Positions 45,549-53,773 of a stretch of DNA of 64,000 nucleotides are shown piece after piece (position 1 is the first letter of the stretch; each line of letters opens with the position of its first letter). Location: the NCBI RefSeq assembly GCF_015594725.1, contig NZ_JADNRC010000001.1, forward strand, positions 124,001 through 188,000, read 5' to 3'. The translations under genes were made by a program, and so were the position numbers. This DNA comes from Flavobacterium sp. ALJ2. GTDB lineage: Bacteria > Bacteroidota > Bacteroidia > Flavobacteriales > Flavobacteriaceae. The notes beneath the pieces are model-generated. The model was not told the origin of the DNA. It saw only the letters and a list, made by a program, of their open reading frames with translations, and ran no database searches.

Positions 45549-45577
45549 AATGAGCCCGATACAGTATCGAGCTCATT
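45549..45577. terminator. First of two hairpins in the gap 45497-45850
   Basis: AATGAGCCCGAT / ATCGAGCTCATT, one mismatch. A second hairpin lies at 45742-45770. Together they could block transcription between the Rhs cassette array (minus strand) and the downstream gene. Confidence 0.5.
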
Positions 45578-45741
45578 ATTATCGAATTTATTTATAAATT
45601 AGTCTAAACTTTTAGGTACAGTTTAATACTTGTCTTTCTTTACTTTGGGTTATTATCATCATCTATCTTTGTTAAGTTGTAAAAAATAGTATCATATTAA
45701 TAATTTGATGAAAAATAATAGAAAACAAGAGTATTTAAAAC

Positions 45742-45770
45742 AGTAAACCCAGTATAATACTGGATTTACT
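45742..45770. terminator. Second hairpin in the gap 45497-45850
   Basis: AGTAAACCCAGTAT / ATACTGGATTTACT around a single base, with one mismatch; a true loop would be larger. It lies about 80 bases after the last gene of the cassette array. Confidence 0.45.
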
Positions 45771-45850
45771 ACTTAGTTTTCTTATTTAATTTTGAGTATT
45801 TTCAATAACTACATAAATCTAAACGGTGTAAGATATCATATTCTATAACA

Positions 45851-46276
45851 TTACCTTAAAGAGCTATTCTCAGTTTTTGTTTTATCATATGTCTTAGAGA
45901 TTTTATCTCTGTTTTTATTCGCTCCGATTAAGAATAAAAAACCAAGGATTATAAAAAATAGAATTATCAAAAAGCCTCCTTTTTTGTCTTTTCTAAAGTT
46001 TTTCTTTAAAAAACGCATTGGTTTGATAAATAAAAAATAGTTAATTACATAAATAATTAACATTATGAATATGGTTTTCAGTTTGTCATTTGATAAAAAA
46101 GATGGAGCTTGGTTTTCTTGAAAAAAATATAAGAATCCAAATATTGTAATTAAAATTACATACAAAATTAAAGAACTTATAAAAGATGTAGTAATCAGAG
46201 CTCTTTCATGGCCTTTTTTTGGGGAATCTCTATAATGCCAATACACACGATATAAAAAATAATAATAAGCTTTCAT
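45851..46276 (-). CDS. Membrane protein, candidate immunity protein of orphan Rhs tip D
   Basis: A 141-residue protein with three likely membrane segments (about 34-51, 69-86, 101-118) and a basic start (YRVYWHYRDSPKKGHER). No known family was recognised. Its ATG is four bases after the stop of the Rhs tip fragment, which is the usual place for an immunity gene in polymorphic toxin loci. The membrane location suggests that tip D acts on the membrane. Function is inferred from position only. Confidence 0.6.
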   Translation of the reverse strand: MKAYYYFLYRVYWHYRDSPKKGHERALITTSFISSLILYVILITIFGFLYFFQENQAPSFLSNDKLKTIFIMLIIYVINYFLFIKPMRFLKKNFRKDKKGGFLIILFFIILGFLFLIGANKNRDKISKTYDKTKTENSSLR

Positions 46277-46280
46277 AAAT

Positions 46281-46916
46281 TTAATGTTTAATAGGTACTG
46301 GAAATAATGGATTTTCTGGATTATAATAATTCCATATTCCTTTACCTCCGAAATATGCTAGGCTAGCTGCGGTTGCCCATCCTCCTTTAGTCCCAATATA
46401 AGTCATGCCTAGATCTGTAGCTAGTTCATAGCCTCCTATATCTCCTCTAAAATATTGACTAACGGATATTCCTGCGGCTCCCCATCCAACTAGGTCTCCT
46501 GCCATAGGAGCCCATTTAGCTACTGCTAATTGAAATTCCTTATTTCTTAATGTTAATTGTAATGCACTAGTTGTTGTCGTACCATATTTATAGACATATG
46601 ATGCATTAGAGTAAGCAAATTTTTCTAATGCGACAAAGTATGTTGAAACTCCAGTTAGTAAATTCCCAGTAGCTGTTAAATCATCTCCAAGGCTATCACT
46701 TTTCACACCATTACTATCCACTGTTGTAGGCTTAACAACTGGCTTATTTTGAACAACACCATTTGCCGCATCTTTAGAGCTATCATAACCAAAATCAGTA
46801 CTAAAAGATACACCAAAAAATATCCCTGCGTTTTTTGAAGCTGCATTCCAATCTCCAGTTTCTTTATATTCTTGATAAGTAGCTGCAAAATGGCTAAAAC
46901 CAAGACCAATTAATCC
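46281..46916 (-). pseudogene. Orphan Rhs C-terminal tip D without N-terminal part
   Basis: From 46913 downward the frame reads LIGLGFSHFAATYQEYKETG, then GDWNAASKNAG and VVQNKPVVKP, nearly the same as in the Rhs gene A at 49959. After that, from VDSNGVKSD on, the sequence is unique for about 147 residues and ends at 46281. The shared linker continues until the same point in both copies, then sequences diverge. No ATG, GTG or TTG is in frame until GTG 46721, so it is probably silent. Upstream the frame is continued by unrelated DNA holding a hairpin. The immunity candidate is directly downstream. Confidence 0.8.
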
Positions 46917-46956
46917 GTGTCTAATTGAAGCAAGTGTTCTTCTTGAAATAACTGTT

Positions 46957-46999
46957 AAAACTGTACCTGTAATTGTAGTTACAGGTACAGTTTTTTTTT
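46957..46999. terminator. Perfect 16-bp hairpin at the head of tip D
   Basis: AAAACTGTACCTGTAA / TTACAGGTACAGTTTT around TTGTAG, followed by a run of T on the + strand. It lies where the orphan tip D meets unrelated DNA, so it would shield the tip from readthrough. Confidence 0.75.
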
Positions 47000-47026
47000 A
47001 GATGTTTGCCGTTTAAATAGATTGCA

Positions 47027-47060
47027 TCACAGGAAAGGATTCGTGCGGCAATCGGGGGGA
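47027..47060. repeat. REP-like palindrome 1
   Basis: Contains GGAAAGGATTCGTGCGG and a G-run. It matches the REP core (CACGAAAGGATTCGTG) with a damaged left arm. In the array it is on the same orientation as copies at 48126 and 49456. Confidence 0.6.
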
Positions 47061-47171
47061 TTCTCGCAGAGTATCTGACTTTTAATAATAATTTCGATTT
47101 TTATAAGATGCTTCGAATAGCTGAGGTTCAAGCTAGTCCAGTGTCTCCTAATGTTCAGACTTAGCATTTGC

Positions 47172-47630
47172 TTACTGTACATTTTTTTTATCAGAAATCA
47201 TCAATCCATCTAAGTTTTTGCCAATTTTATTATTCATTTTTATATTAAAATGAATATTGTTTTCCAGTTCTTTCATTTTAAAGTTGAAGTGATAACCTTC
47301 AAAATCTCTTTTTAAAAGCTTGGGGTTTAATAAATTTAGACCATTTGTACTATCCATTTTAGTCGAAAAATAAACACTATCAGATTCGTTATACGCTATT
47401 ATTAAGAATGTTCCTTCATAAGTGGAGTTCAATTTATAATTGTTTTTTTCCGAGGGTACTACTTTTACTCTCACTTCATCAAATATATATTTATCCTTTA
47501 AAGAATTTGTAATTTTAGTTAAACTATCATTCATATGTCTTAATGTCTTAATTTCCTGACTTAGAGCTTCAGTTTTTTTATTACAACTAAATAAAGTTAT
47601 TATTAATAAAAATAAAATGATTTTTTTCAT
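47172..47630 (-). CDS. Lipoprotein in the Rhs cassette array, possible orphan immunity
   Basis: A 152-residue protein with a lipobox (LFSC, Cys16). The mature part begins with a helix (KTEALSQEIKTLRHMNDS) and then has strands with YEGTFLIIAYNESDSVYF. No family was recognised. It starts ten bases after the truncated 3' end of RAYT copy 1 and so has lost any upstream toxin gene. Lipid-anchored immunity proteins are known in toxin systems, but here the role is inference from its place in the array. Confidence 0.5.
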   Translation of the reverse strand: MKKIILFLLIITLFSCNKKTEALSQEIKTLRHMNDSLTKITNSLKDKYIFDEVRVKVVPSEKNNYKLNSTYEGTFLIIAYNESDSVYFSTKMDSTNGLNLLNPKLLKRDFEGYHFNFKMKELENNIHFNIKMNNKIGKNLDGLMISDKKNVQ

Positions 47631-47639
47631 GTGTTTTTA

Positions 47640-48066
47640 AATTTTTTGCTGAATAACTTTATTACTCCAAAGCTCAATTGGCTTGTTGTCATGTCGCCAA
47701 AATTGGTAATGCTTCATATTAGAACTTTTCTTAGCTTCTTTCTTAAAAAAATCCAACAAAAATTCTCCTGCTTTCTTTTGGATTTTTTTGTATGCTTTTT
47801 ACAATTGACCTACTAGTATATCTTTTTAAATCACCCACCAACAGCTCAGGATTTTGACCATTGATACTTCTAAAGACTAGATGCACATGATTTGTCATAA
47901 TGCACCAAGCATGAATTTCTAATCCTTTATTTTTTTCGCAAAATTCTAAACTTTCCAAAAACAAATCCTTGTATTCATTACTAGTAAATACATCTAACCA
48001 ATCTACAACGGCAAAACTGATAAAATATAAACTTTAAGGATTATGGAATTTATAATTTTCACTCAT
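47640..48066 (-). pseudogene. RAYT transposase remnant, copy 1 (3'-truncated)
   Basis: REP-associated tyrosine transposases are single-strand transposases of the Y1/IS200 type. From the ATG at 48066 the frame reads MSENYKFHNP, a stop at codon 11, then SLYFISFAVVDW, AWCIMTNHVHLVFRS (the HxH catalytic motif) and LKRYTSRSIVKSI with the tyrosine region, then a frameshift at KESRR. It continues in another frame with LLDFFKKEAKKSS and FWRHDNKPIELWSNKVIQQK and ends abruptly, so it is both broken and cut short. It is 508 bases of near-identity with copy 2. Confidence 0.85.
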
Positions 48067-48125
48067 TTTTTTAAACATTAAGCATATTCATTATAACATA
48101 GAAAAACTAAATCTCAACCAACATA

Positions 48126-48162
48126 CCGCTACACGAAAGGATTCGTGTGGGAGCGGGGGGGA
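48126..48162. repeat. REP-like palindrome 2
   Basis: Nested inverted repeat: outer CCGCT / AGCGG and inner CACGAA / TTCGTG with loop AGGA, followed by a G-run. It lies upstream of RAYT copy 1, as expected for a REP-RAYT unit. Confidence 0.75.
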
Positions 48163-48165
48163 TGT

Positions 48166-48588
48166 TTATTTTTTTAACAAATCTAACCCTCCATCTATCT
48201 CATTAAGATTATTAATATTTAAAATTTCTATTTGTCCTGATTTTAGTTTTCTAGGATGACAAATGAAAATTATTTTTTCCTGATCTTTATGTAATTCATT
48301 TAATTCCCTATAAATCTCTTCAATAGACTCATATGAGAGCCCATATGTCCCAATAAATATTACAGTTTTTTCTTTTAAAAAAGCAAGAATAGTCGCCAAA
48401 AACTCATGTGGAAATTCAGAATGCGAAGAGATTGAACTAGGAAGACATCTTAATTTATTCTTTCTAAAAAACTCTTTTACCTTAATTGCTTTTTCTACAT
48501 TAAGATTAATTACTGCAGAATTTTTAAAATTTATAGCTAAATGCCCTATCTGGACATCTAAATCAAAAAGTACCAAATTTAATTTCAT
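48166..48588 (-). CDS. Candidate immunity protein for Rhs tip B
   Basis: A 140-residue soluble protein, alternating strands and helices (LNLVLFDLDVQIGHLAINF, VIFIGTYGLSYESIEEIY, IIFICHPRKLKSGQIEIL). The fold might be alpha/beta, but I recognise no family. It starts 27 bases after the stop of the tip B fragment, in the position of an immunity gene. Downstream is REP 2. Function is inferred from position. Confidence 0.5.
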   Translation of the reverse strand: MKLNLVLFDLDVQIGHLAINFKNSAVINLNVEKAIKVKEFFRKNKLRCLPSSISSHSEFPHEFLATILAFLKEKTVIFIGTYGLSYESIEEIYRELNELHKDQEKIIFICHPRKLKSGQIEILNINNLNEIDGGLDLLKK

Positions 48589-48615
48589 TATATAATTATC
48601 TAAGTTCTTCTAATA

Positions 48616-48798
48616 TTATTTATAGGTGGGAAACGAGTATACTTTGTGTATGTAAGCCGAAGGATCTGCCTCATAGAAATTACCATTTTTAATTATTGTA
48701 TTAATATATGAACCATCTCCAGTACTCAATTTGAATTGTATTGCTGCGTTCATTTTATGGTTTCCATCAAGAATATATGTCTTCCCTTTAAATGTGTA
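48616..48798 (-). pseudogene. Rhs tip B fragment, ParB-like toxin end
   Basis: Sixty residues in the frame that continues from the RAYT copy 2 C-terminus. They begin at YTFKGKTYILDGNHKMNAAI and end KVYSFPTYK at 48616. The GxxYILDGNHxMNAA pattern resembles a ParB-like nuclease domain of polymorphic toxins in Bacteroidetes (DGNHR..AA), from memory only. The N-terminal part was cut off by insertion of the REP-RAYT element. The candidate immunity gene follows. Confidence 0.6.
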
Positions 48799-48799
48799 T

Positions 48800-48832
48800 C
48801 CCCCGCTCCCGCACGAATCTTTTTGTGTGGTA
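48800..48832. repeat. REP-like palindrome 3, inverted
   Basis: CCCCGCTCCCGCACGAATC with TTTTTGTGTGG is the reverse complement of the REP core. It lies at the 3' side of RAYT copy 2, opposite to REP 4 on the 5' side, so the copy is flanked by inverted REPs. Confidence 0.75.
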
Positions 48833-48839
48833 CAACAGC

Positions 48840-49395
48840 TAAACATTCTAAAAACTACAACATGATTAATAATTCCTTTTTGACCTGAATAATCAATAGC
48901 ATTACTATAGACATAATCTTCCGCTTTATAAACTAATCTTTCCTCAACGGGATTATTGTGTACATAATTAATTTTTTGCTGAATAACTTTATTACTCCAA
49001 AGCTCAATTGGCTTGTTGTCATGTCGCCAAAATTGGTAATGCTTCATATTAGAACTTTTCTTAGCTTCTTTCTTAAAAAAATCCAACAAAAATTCTCCTG
49101 CTTTCTTTTGGATTTTTTTGTATGCTTTTTACAATTGACCTACTAGTATTTCTTTTTAAATCACCCATCAACAGCTCAGGATTTTGACCATTGATACTTC
49201 TAAAGACTAGATGCACATGATTTGTCATAATGCACCAAGCATGAATTTCTAATCCTTTATTTTTTTGCAAAATTCTAAACTTTCCAAAAACAAATCCTTG
49301 TATTCATTACTAGTAAATACATCTAATCAATCTACAACGGCAAAACTGATAAAATATAAACTTTAAGGATTGTGGAATTTATAATTTTCACTCAT
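48840..49395 (-). pseudogene. RAYT transposase remnant, copy 2
   Basis: From the ATG at 49395 the same stop as in copy 1 occurs at codon 11, followed by a TGG-to-TGA stop in VVDW, a one-base deletion at FCKK, the catalytic AWCIMTNHVHLVFRS and a shared frameshift at KESRR. The C-terminal part is intact: QQKINYVHNNPVEERLVYKA, with EDYVYSNAIDYSGQKG and VVVFRMF, typical of RAYT ends. It then runs into REP 3 and the tip B fragment. Copies 1 and 2 share the first stop and the KESRR frameshift, so both derive from an already dead copy or from duplication. Confidence 0.88.
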
Positions 49396-49455
49396 TTTTT
49401 TTAAACATTAAGCATATATATTATAACATAGAAAAACTAAATCTCAACCAACATA

Positions 49456-49489
49456 CCGCTACACGAAAGGATTCGTGCGGTAGTCTGGG
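49456..49489. repeat. REP-like palindrome 4
   Basis: CCGCTACACGAAAGGATTCG then TGCGG. It is upstream of RAYT copy 2 and same orientation as REP 2. Confidence 0.75.
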
Positions 49490-49527
49490 CACCAAGGAAT
49501 CTACCCGTTTACTATTTTTAGAAAATA

Positions 49528-49956
49528 TTAACTTTTGTTTTTTTTTAAAAAAGATATAATTTCAGTAATTGATACTGCTAATAATAATAAAATTATACGC
49601 CAAAAATCGATATTTAAAGAAACAAATAACAAACAAAAAGTTATTTGAGGGTATAAAAAAACTAATTTTTCAATAATCCATATTTTATCAGTTTCTTCAA
49701 ATTTATCAACAATTATTTTGTATTTATCTCTTTTTAAAAAATGTAGATAATTAAAGTATAATATAATCAAAGTAAGAATGAATACCGAAATAACGGTTAA
49801 TTTTGTAATCTTAAAACCTAAAAATATTAAAAAAGTATATATGTTAACACTCAATAATATTGAGAAATACATACAAGTGAATATTTCAGGATAAATCTTA
49901 TTTGTATTATGAATAGATTTAAACATTTTATAAAAAATATAATTATAAATATTCAT
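49528..49956 (-). CDS. Membrane protein, candidate immunity protein of Rhs tip A
   Basis: A 142-residue protein with about four membrane segments (FTCMYFSILLSVNIYTFLIF, TVISVFILTLIILYF, FLYPQITFCLLFVSL, IILLLLAVSITEIISFL). Its ATG at 49956 is two bases past the stop codon of the Rhs gene A, which suggests translational coupling. The frame extends further upstream, inside the Rhs gene, but the ATG is the better start. Position and membrane character are those of immunity proteins to membrane-acting toxins. No family was recognised. Confidence 0.6.
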   Translation of the reverse strand: MNIYNYIFYKMFKSIHNTNKIYPEIFTCMYFSILLSVNIYTFLIFLGFKITKLTVISVFILTLIILYFNYLHFLKRDKYKIIVDKFEETDKIWIIEKLVFLYPQITFCLLFVSLNIDFWRIILLLLAVSITEIISFLKKNKS

Positions 49957-49958
49957 AA

Positions 49959-51659
49959 TTAACGAAATTTTAGGGGGCATGTTGGACATTCTCTATACAT
50001 TCCTGAATTTTGGTTTAAGGTGGCTGTGTGATTAACTCCATTTGGATAACTTCCATATTTTTTGAAGCAAGCCTCTCGTTTTGCTTCGTATAGAGCATTA
50101 TGGTACACTTCTGAATCACCTATTATATTTAGTGTGCCTACTCCAATACCGACAATTGGATAGTATCTAGAGACAGCAATTACCGATGCATTAAAGGTTA
50201 AAGAGGCTGTCGCAAAATTCATTTCTTGTTGATTTTTAGCATTATAAATATCATATATTCCTGTACTTATATTATAGGTATTTGCAGCAGTACCTAGATA
50301 GCCTCCCCATTTAGAAAAGTTTTTAAAATCAAAATATGTATTATCCATATCAGAAAAATAATATCTACCATTAAAATTAGTCGTAGCTCCTATATCACCA
50401 ATAAGTCCTGTATAATTAGAAATATTGTTAAAATTATCTCTCACACTACCTTGACCTTCTCCGCCATTATTCATAGTATCAGGCTTAACAACTGGCTTAT
50501 TTTGAACAACACCATTTGCCGCATCTTTAGAATTATTATAACCAAAATCAGTACTAAAAGAAATACCAAAAATTATTCCTGCATTTTTTGAAGCTGCATT
50601 CCAATCTCCGGTTTCTTTATATTCTTGATAAGTAGCTGCAAAATGGCTAACACCAAGACCAATTAACGCCCCTCCAAGATAACCAGTTGTTCCAAATGTA
50701 ACAACCCCCGTAGCAACCAAAACAATTCCAACAGCTATAGCTGCACCCGCAATTACATCATTCGCATTTTTTGAAATCCATTTTCCAATAGATTTTAATG
50801 ACAATTCCCCACTAGGATCTGTGTACTTTAATGGGTTATTTAACACATAGCTATACCTGTTATAATTTTGGGTATTACTCGGATCCTGCACATAATTATC
50901 AGGCTGTAAGAAACGGTACAACTTGGCATCATACAAACGCCCATTCATGTGGATGAGACCTACGCTTTGTAAATGCTCGTGCCCTGTGTACCCTCTATCA
51001 AGAATAGTAAGACCGTTTACTGTGTTGCCAGCACCATCTTGTACTTTTGTAATAGCGCCCCAGGCATCAAAATGTCTTTTTTCTAAAACAACTCCTGTTT
51101 CTTTGGTTATTGCCAAGATACTTCCTTGGTAATCTCTGTGCAAATATAAGGTTTGTTCCTGAGCAGTACCTGAGTTATCATCTGTTTTTTTATAAACTAC
51201 TGGGGCTGAGTACCCATCTCCACCTATATAGGTTACAAACTCTACGGCTCCTGTTTGGGTATTTTCCTTAATTTCCATAGTACCATCGGCACTATAGTGT
51301 TTGCGATAGGTTCGGGTTTGTTTGAGGCCTAATCCTCCGTAAAACATAACACTACGGTTGTTATTATCATTATATACAAAACTAATCTTGTCTTTACCTT
51401 CTTCTGCTATTTCTACTGGACTCTTAAATGTATTGTAGCTAGCGGTTTGTATAGGTTTAGCTTGGTAATCGGATAGCGCTTCAGGGGTTAGTGTTATCGA
51501 AGTATTTTGATGTTTTTTTCCAGCGTTGGCATAATTATACACTCCTACTGTATTCGATTTGATACGCCCATCTTCTTCATAGGCTTGGATTTCTTCTATG
51601 CCTTCTGCATTAGGGTATGCTGTAAGACGGTCTTGCGAGTTGGTAAACTTTATGTTTCG
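49959..51659 (-). pseudogene. 5'-truncated Rhs repeat protein with C-terminal tip A
   Basis: Rhs proteins deliver C-terminal toxins. The frame is open from 51659 (567 codons) but begins without a start; GTG 51542 is the first possible one. It covers the end of the YD repeats (TAYPNAEGIEEIQAY, YNYANAGKKHQ), the Rhs core (LYLHRDYQGSILAI, RHFDAWGAI, TILDRGYTGHEHL), the RFLQPDNYVQDPSN motif and the NNPLKYTDPSGE border. Then follow a glycine-rich hydrophobic linker (NDVIAGAAIAVGIVLVATG), the shared ATYQEYKETGDWNAASKNAG segment and a unique tip of about 170 residues. The main part of the Rhs gene is absent. The tip may be silent. Confidence 0.85.
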
Positions 51660-51772
51660 TTAATTTCATAAGGAATTTACTGTAAATACACTTCTTTGAT
51701 CCAAACAAAAAATTCTACTTCTACCGATATTTAACATAAATAAACAAGTTTATCAGTCTTTTAAAATCTTCT

Positions 51773-51801
51773 TTGATTTCTCCATGAATATTTTATATTT
51801 G
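51773..51801 (+). promoter_or_regulatory. Promoter of the DUF5009-type gene
   Basis: TTG (51773-51775), 18 bases, TATATTTG (51794-51801); good match and spacing. The ATG is 25 bases downstream. Confidence 0.7.
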
Positions 51802-51825
51802 TTAGTATTAATACTATAATGAATT

Positions 51826-53016
51826 ATGAAAATAAAAGACGAATTATTCAATAAAAGAATTATTTCTATAGATGCTTTTCGTGGGATTACCATTTTTGTT
51901 ATGATTTTTGTCAATGAGCTGGCAAGCATAAAAAATGTACCACAATGGATGAAACATATGCCAGCTGATGCTGATGCAATGACATTTGTTGATTTGGTAT
52001 TTCCTGCTTTTTTATTTATTGTTGGGATGTCTATTCCGTTTGCATTTAATGCAAGATTAATAAAAGGGGATACGCCTAAAACAATCTGGACACATACCTT
52101 AAAAAGAGCATTGGCACTAATCATTATCGGAGTTTATATGGTCAATGCCGAATATGGATATGATGCATCCAAGATGGTGATTTCGGCTGCCTTTTGGGGG
52201 CTTTTGGCATACACTATGCCAATTCCTATTTGGAATAAATACGATAAATCATTTCCTAAAGTTGCTAAAAACATATTGCAATATGGCGGAATGTTGGCTT
52301 TAGTATTGTTGTATTTTTTATATGTTCAGGAAAACGGAAATATAGGAATCACGCCAAAATGGTGGGGAATTCTAGGACTTATAGGATGGGCGTATTTAAT
52401 TTCAGTAGTTTATTATTGGCTGGTTAAAGGAAAATTGACTGCAATGATTGTATTTCTTTTTGTTTGTCTTATCGCTACTATTTTAAATCAAATAAAAGGA
52501 TCTTTTGTTCATGAAATAAAGTGGATAGGTTTTATTGCAGGGCATATGACACATGCTACATTGGTTTCAGCAGGAGTAGTGATATCTCTTTTGTTTTTTG
52601 AAGGGAAAATATCCGAGAAAATCAATTGGAGAGTAATAGGTTTTGGAGTGTTGTTTTTTGTGTTAGGATATGTATTAAGACCTTATTATGAAGTTTCAAA
52701 AATAAGAGGAACACCTTCTTGGGTACTATATTCAGCGGGTATTTGTACAGTAGTCTTTTATTTCTTGTATTGGTTAATGGAAGTTAAAAAACAAACAAAA
52801 TGGAGTAAATTTTTTATGCCAGCTGCCGCAAATCCATTATTGATTTATATTTTGCCAGGTGTGATTTATTATTTCTGTAAAGCTTTTGAGATTCATATTA
52901 TTCCAGGATATTTCCGTGTAGGTGTTCCCGGAATTATTTGGTCGTTAGTGTTCTCAATAATTATGCTGTATGTAATGCGAATTTTTAACAAATATAAGAT
53001 TCAGTTGCATTTGTAA
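51826..53016 (+). CDS. DUF5009 / heparan-glucosaminide acetyltransferase-like membrane protein
   Basis: A 396-residue inner-membrane protein with about eleven hydrophobic segments. The start IISIDAFRGITIFVMIFVNE and DLVFPAFLFIVGMSIPFAF are the typical acyltransferase pattern of the DUF5009/NagX group, related to HGSNAT. Members may transfer acetyl groups across the membrane to sugars. The catalytic role in Bacteroidetes is unproven. It may be the first gene of a small unit with the DUF4272 gene 72 bases later. Confidence 0.82.
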   Translation: MKIKDELFNKRIISIDAFRGITIFVMIFVNELASIKNVPQWMKHMPADADAMTFVDLVFPAFLFIVGMSIPFAFNARLIKGDTPKTIWTHTLKRALALIIIGVYMVNAEYGYDASKMVISAAFWGLLAYTMPIPIWNKYDKSFPKVAKNILQYGGMLALVLLYFLYVQENGNIGITPKWWGILGLIGWAYLISVVYYWLVKGKLTAMIVFLFVCLIATILNQIKGSFVHEIKWIGFIAGHMTHATLVSAGVVISLLFFEGKISEKINWRVIGFGVLFFVLGYVLRPYYEVSKIRGTPSWVLYSAGICTVVFYFLYWLMEVKKQTKWSKFFMPAAANPLLIYILPGVIYYFCKAFEIHIIPGYFRVGVPGIIWSLVFSIIMLYVMRIFNKYKIQLHL

Positions 53017-53088
53017 AATATTGATTAGAACTTATTTGTATTGAAAGAAAATATTTATATTTTCGATTATATATTTTAAAATTAAATT

Positions 53089-53730
53089 ATGACCGAAGAA
53101 CAACGCCAACAGGTTAAAATTGATAATGATACAATTATTAGGCAAAAAGAATATCGTGTAAATGATTGGCTGCCATTTTTGGATACACCAAAATTAAGAA
53201 CTCTGCAAGAGATTAAAGGGAGAATGTCGGTTATGAATGCTTTGATAAACATTGCGTTTGAAGCCCCAACCTATATTATTAAAGAATGGATTGAGAATCA
53301 TGATTTAACCAAATACTTATCAGATTCAGAAAAAGAAATAGTAGAAAAAGAAAATGATAATTTAACTGAATTTGAAGTCTATTCGTTAAGTTGGTATTCA
53401 GAATCTCTGTGGGCTTTTATGTGGGTAACAGAAATGATTCCGGAGCTAGAAGCGGAAGAATATATTGGAGATAATATGGCTTCACTCTTGCCAAATCTGG
53501 AAAATGGAGATAGCAATCAGAAATTAGAAAGTTTGGAGCGCTTAAAATCAGAAGTTGAGATTTGTACTATGCTTGATTATTATTACCGACTTCATTGGTA
53601 TTGTGTAGATGAAAGATTAAATGGGCGAGAAGCAAAACTAAATGAGGGATTGGTATATGAAAGACGAAAATCGTTAGAATGGATTTACAACCGAGCAGAT
53701 GATTGGGATAATGTAGAAATGAGTACATAA
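53089..53730 (+). CDS. DUF4272 domain protein
   Basis: A 213-residue soluble protein rich in acidic residues. Its pattern (RMSVMNALINIAFEAPTYII, SLSWYSESLWAFMWVTEMIP, YYYRLHWYCVDERLNG and YERRKSLEWIY) matches DUF4272, a family of unknown function that recurs in Gram-negative bacteria. The final ERRxxLEW is characteristic. No partner is evident, and it ends at the hairpin at 53740-53773. Confidence 0.78.
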   Translation: MTEEQRQQVKIDNDTIIRQKEYRVNDWLPFLDTPKLRTLQEIKGRMSVMNALINIAFEAPTYIIKEWIENHDLTKYLSDSEKEIVEKENDNLTEFEVYSLSWYSESLWAFMWVTEMIPELEAEEYIGDNMASLLPNLENGDSNQKLESLERLKSEVEICTMLDYYYRLHWYCVDERLNGREAKLNEGLVYERRKSLEWIYNRADDWDNVEMST

Positions 53731-53739
53731 AATAGCAGT

Positions 53740-53773
53740 AAAAACGGGTTTAATACTATTAAACCCGTTTTTT
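53740..53773. terminator. Bidirectional terminator
   Basis: AAAAACGGGTTTAA / TTAAACCCGTTTTT, perfect, loop TACTA. It follows the DUF4272 stop (53730) and overlaps the stop of the lipoprotein gene on the other strand (53759). Confidence 0.82.

Noticed and set aside
46703..46909. Separate 68-residue minus-strand protein
   Set aside because: It is out of frame with the Rhs linker, which reads through this region in another frame as part of tip D.
47631..47816. Duplicated 61/62-residue + strand frames (also 48958-49146)
   Set aside because: They are antisense to the two RAYT copies and are duplicated only because the RAYT is duplicated.
47027..49489. CRISPR-like array, because a palindromic core recurs
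   Set aside because: Only four copies, unequal spacing, mixed orientation and direct association with RAYT genes fit REPs and not CRISPR.
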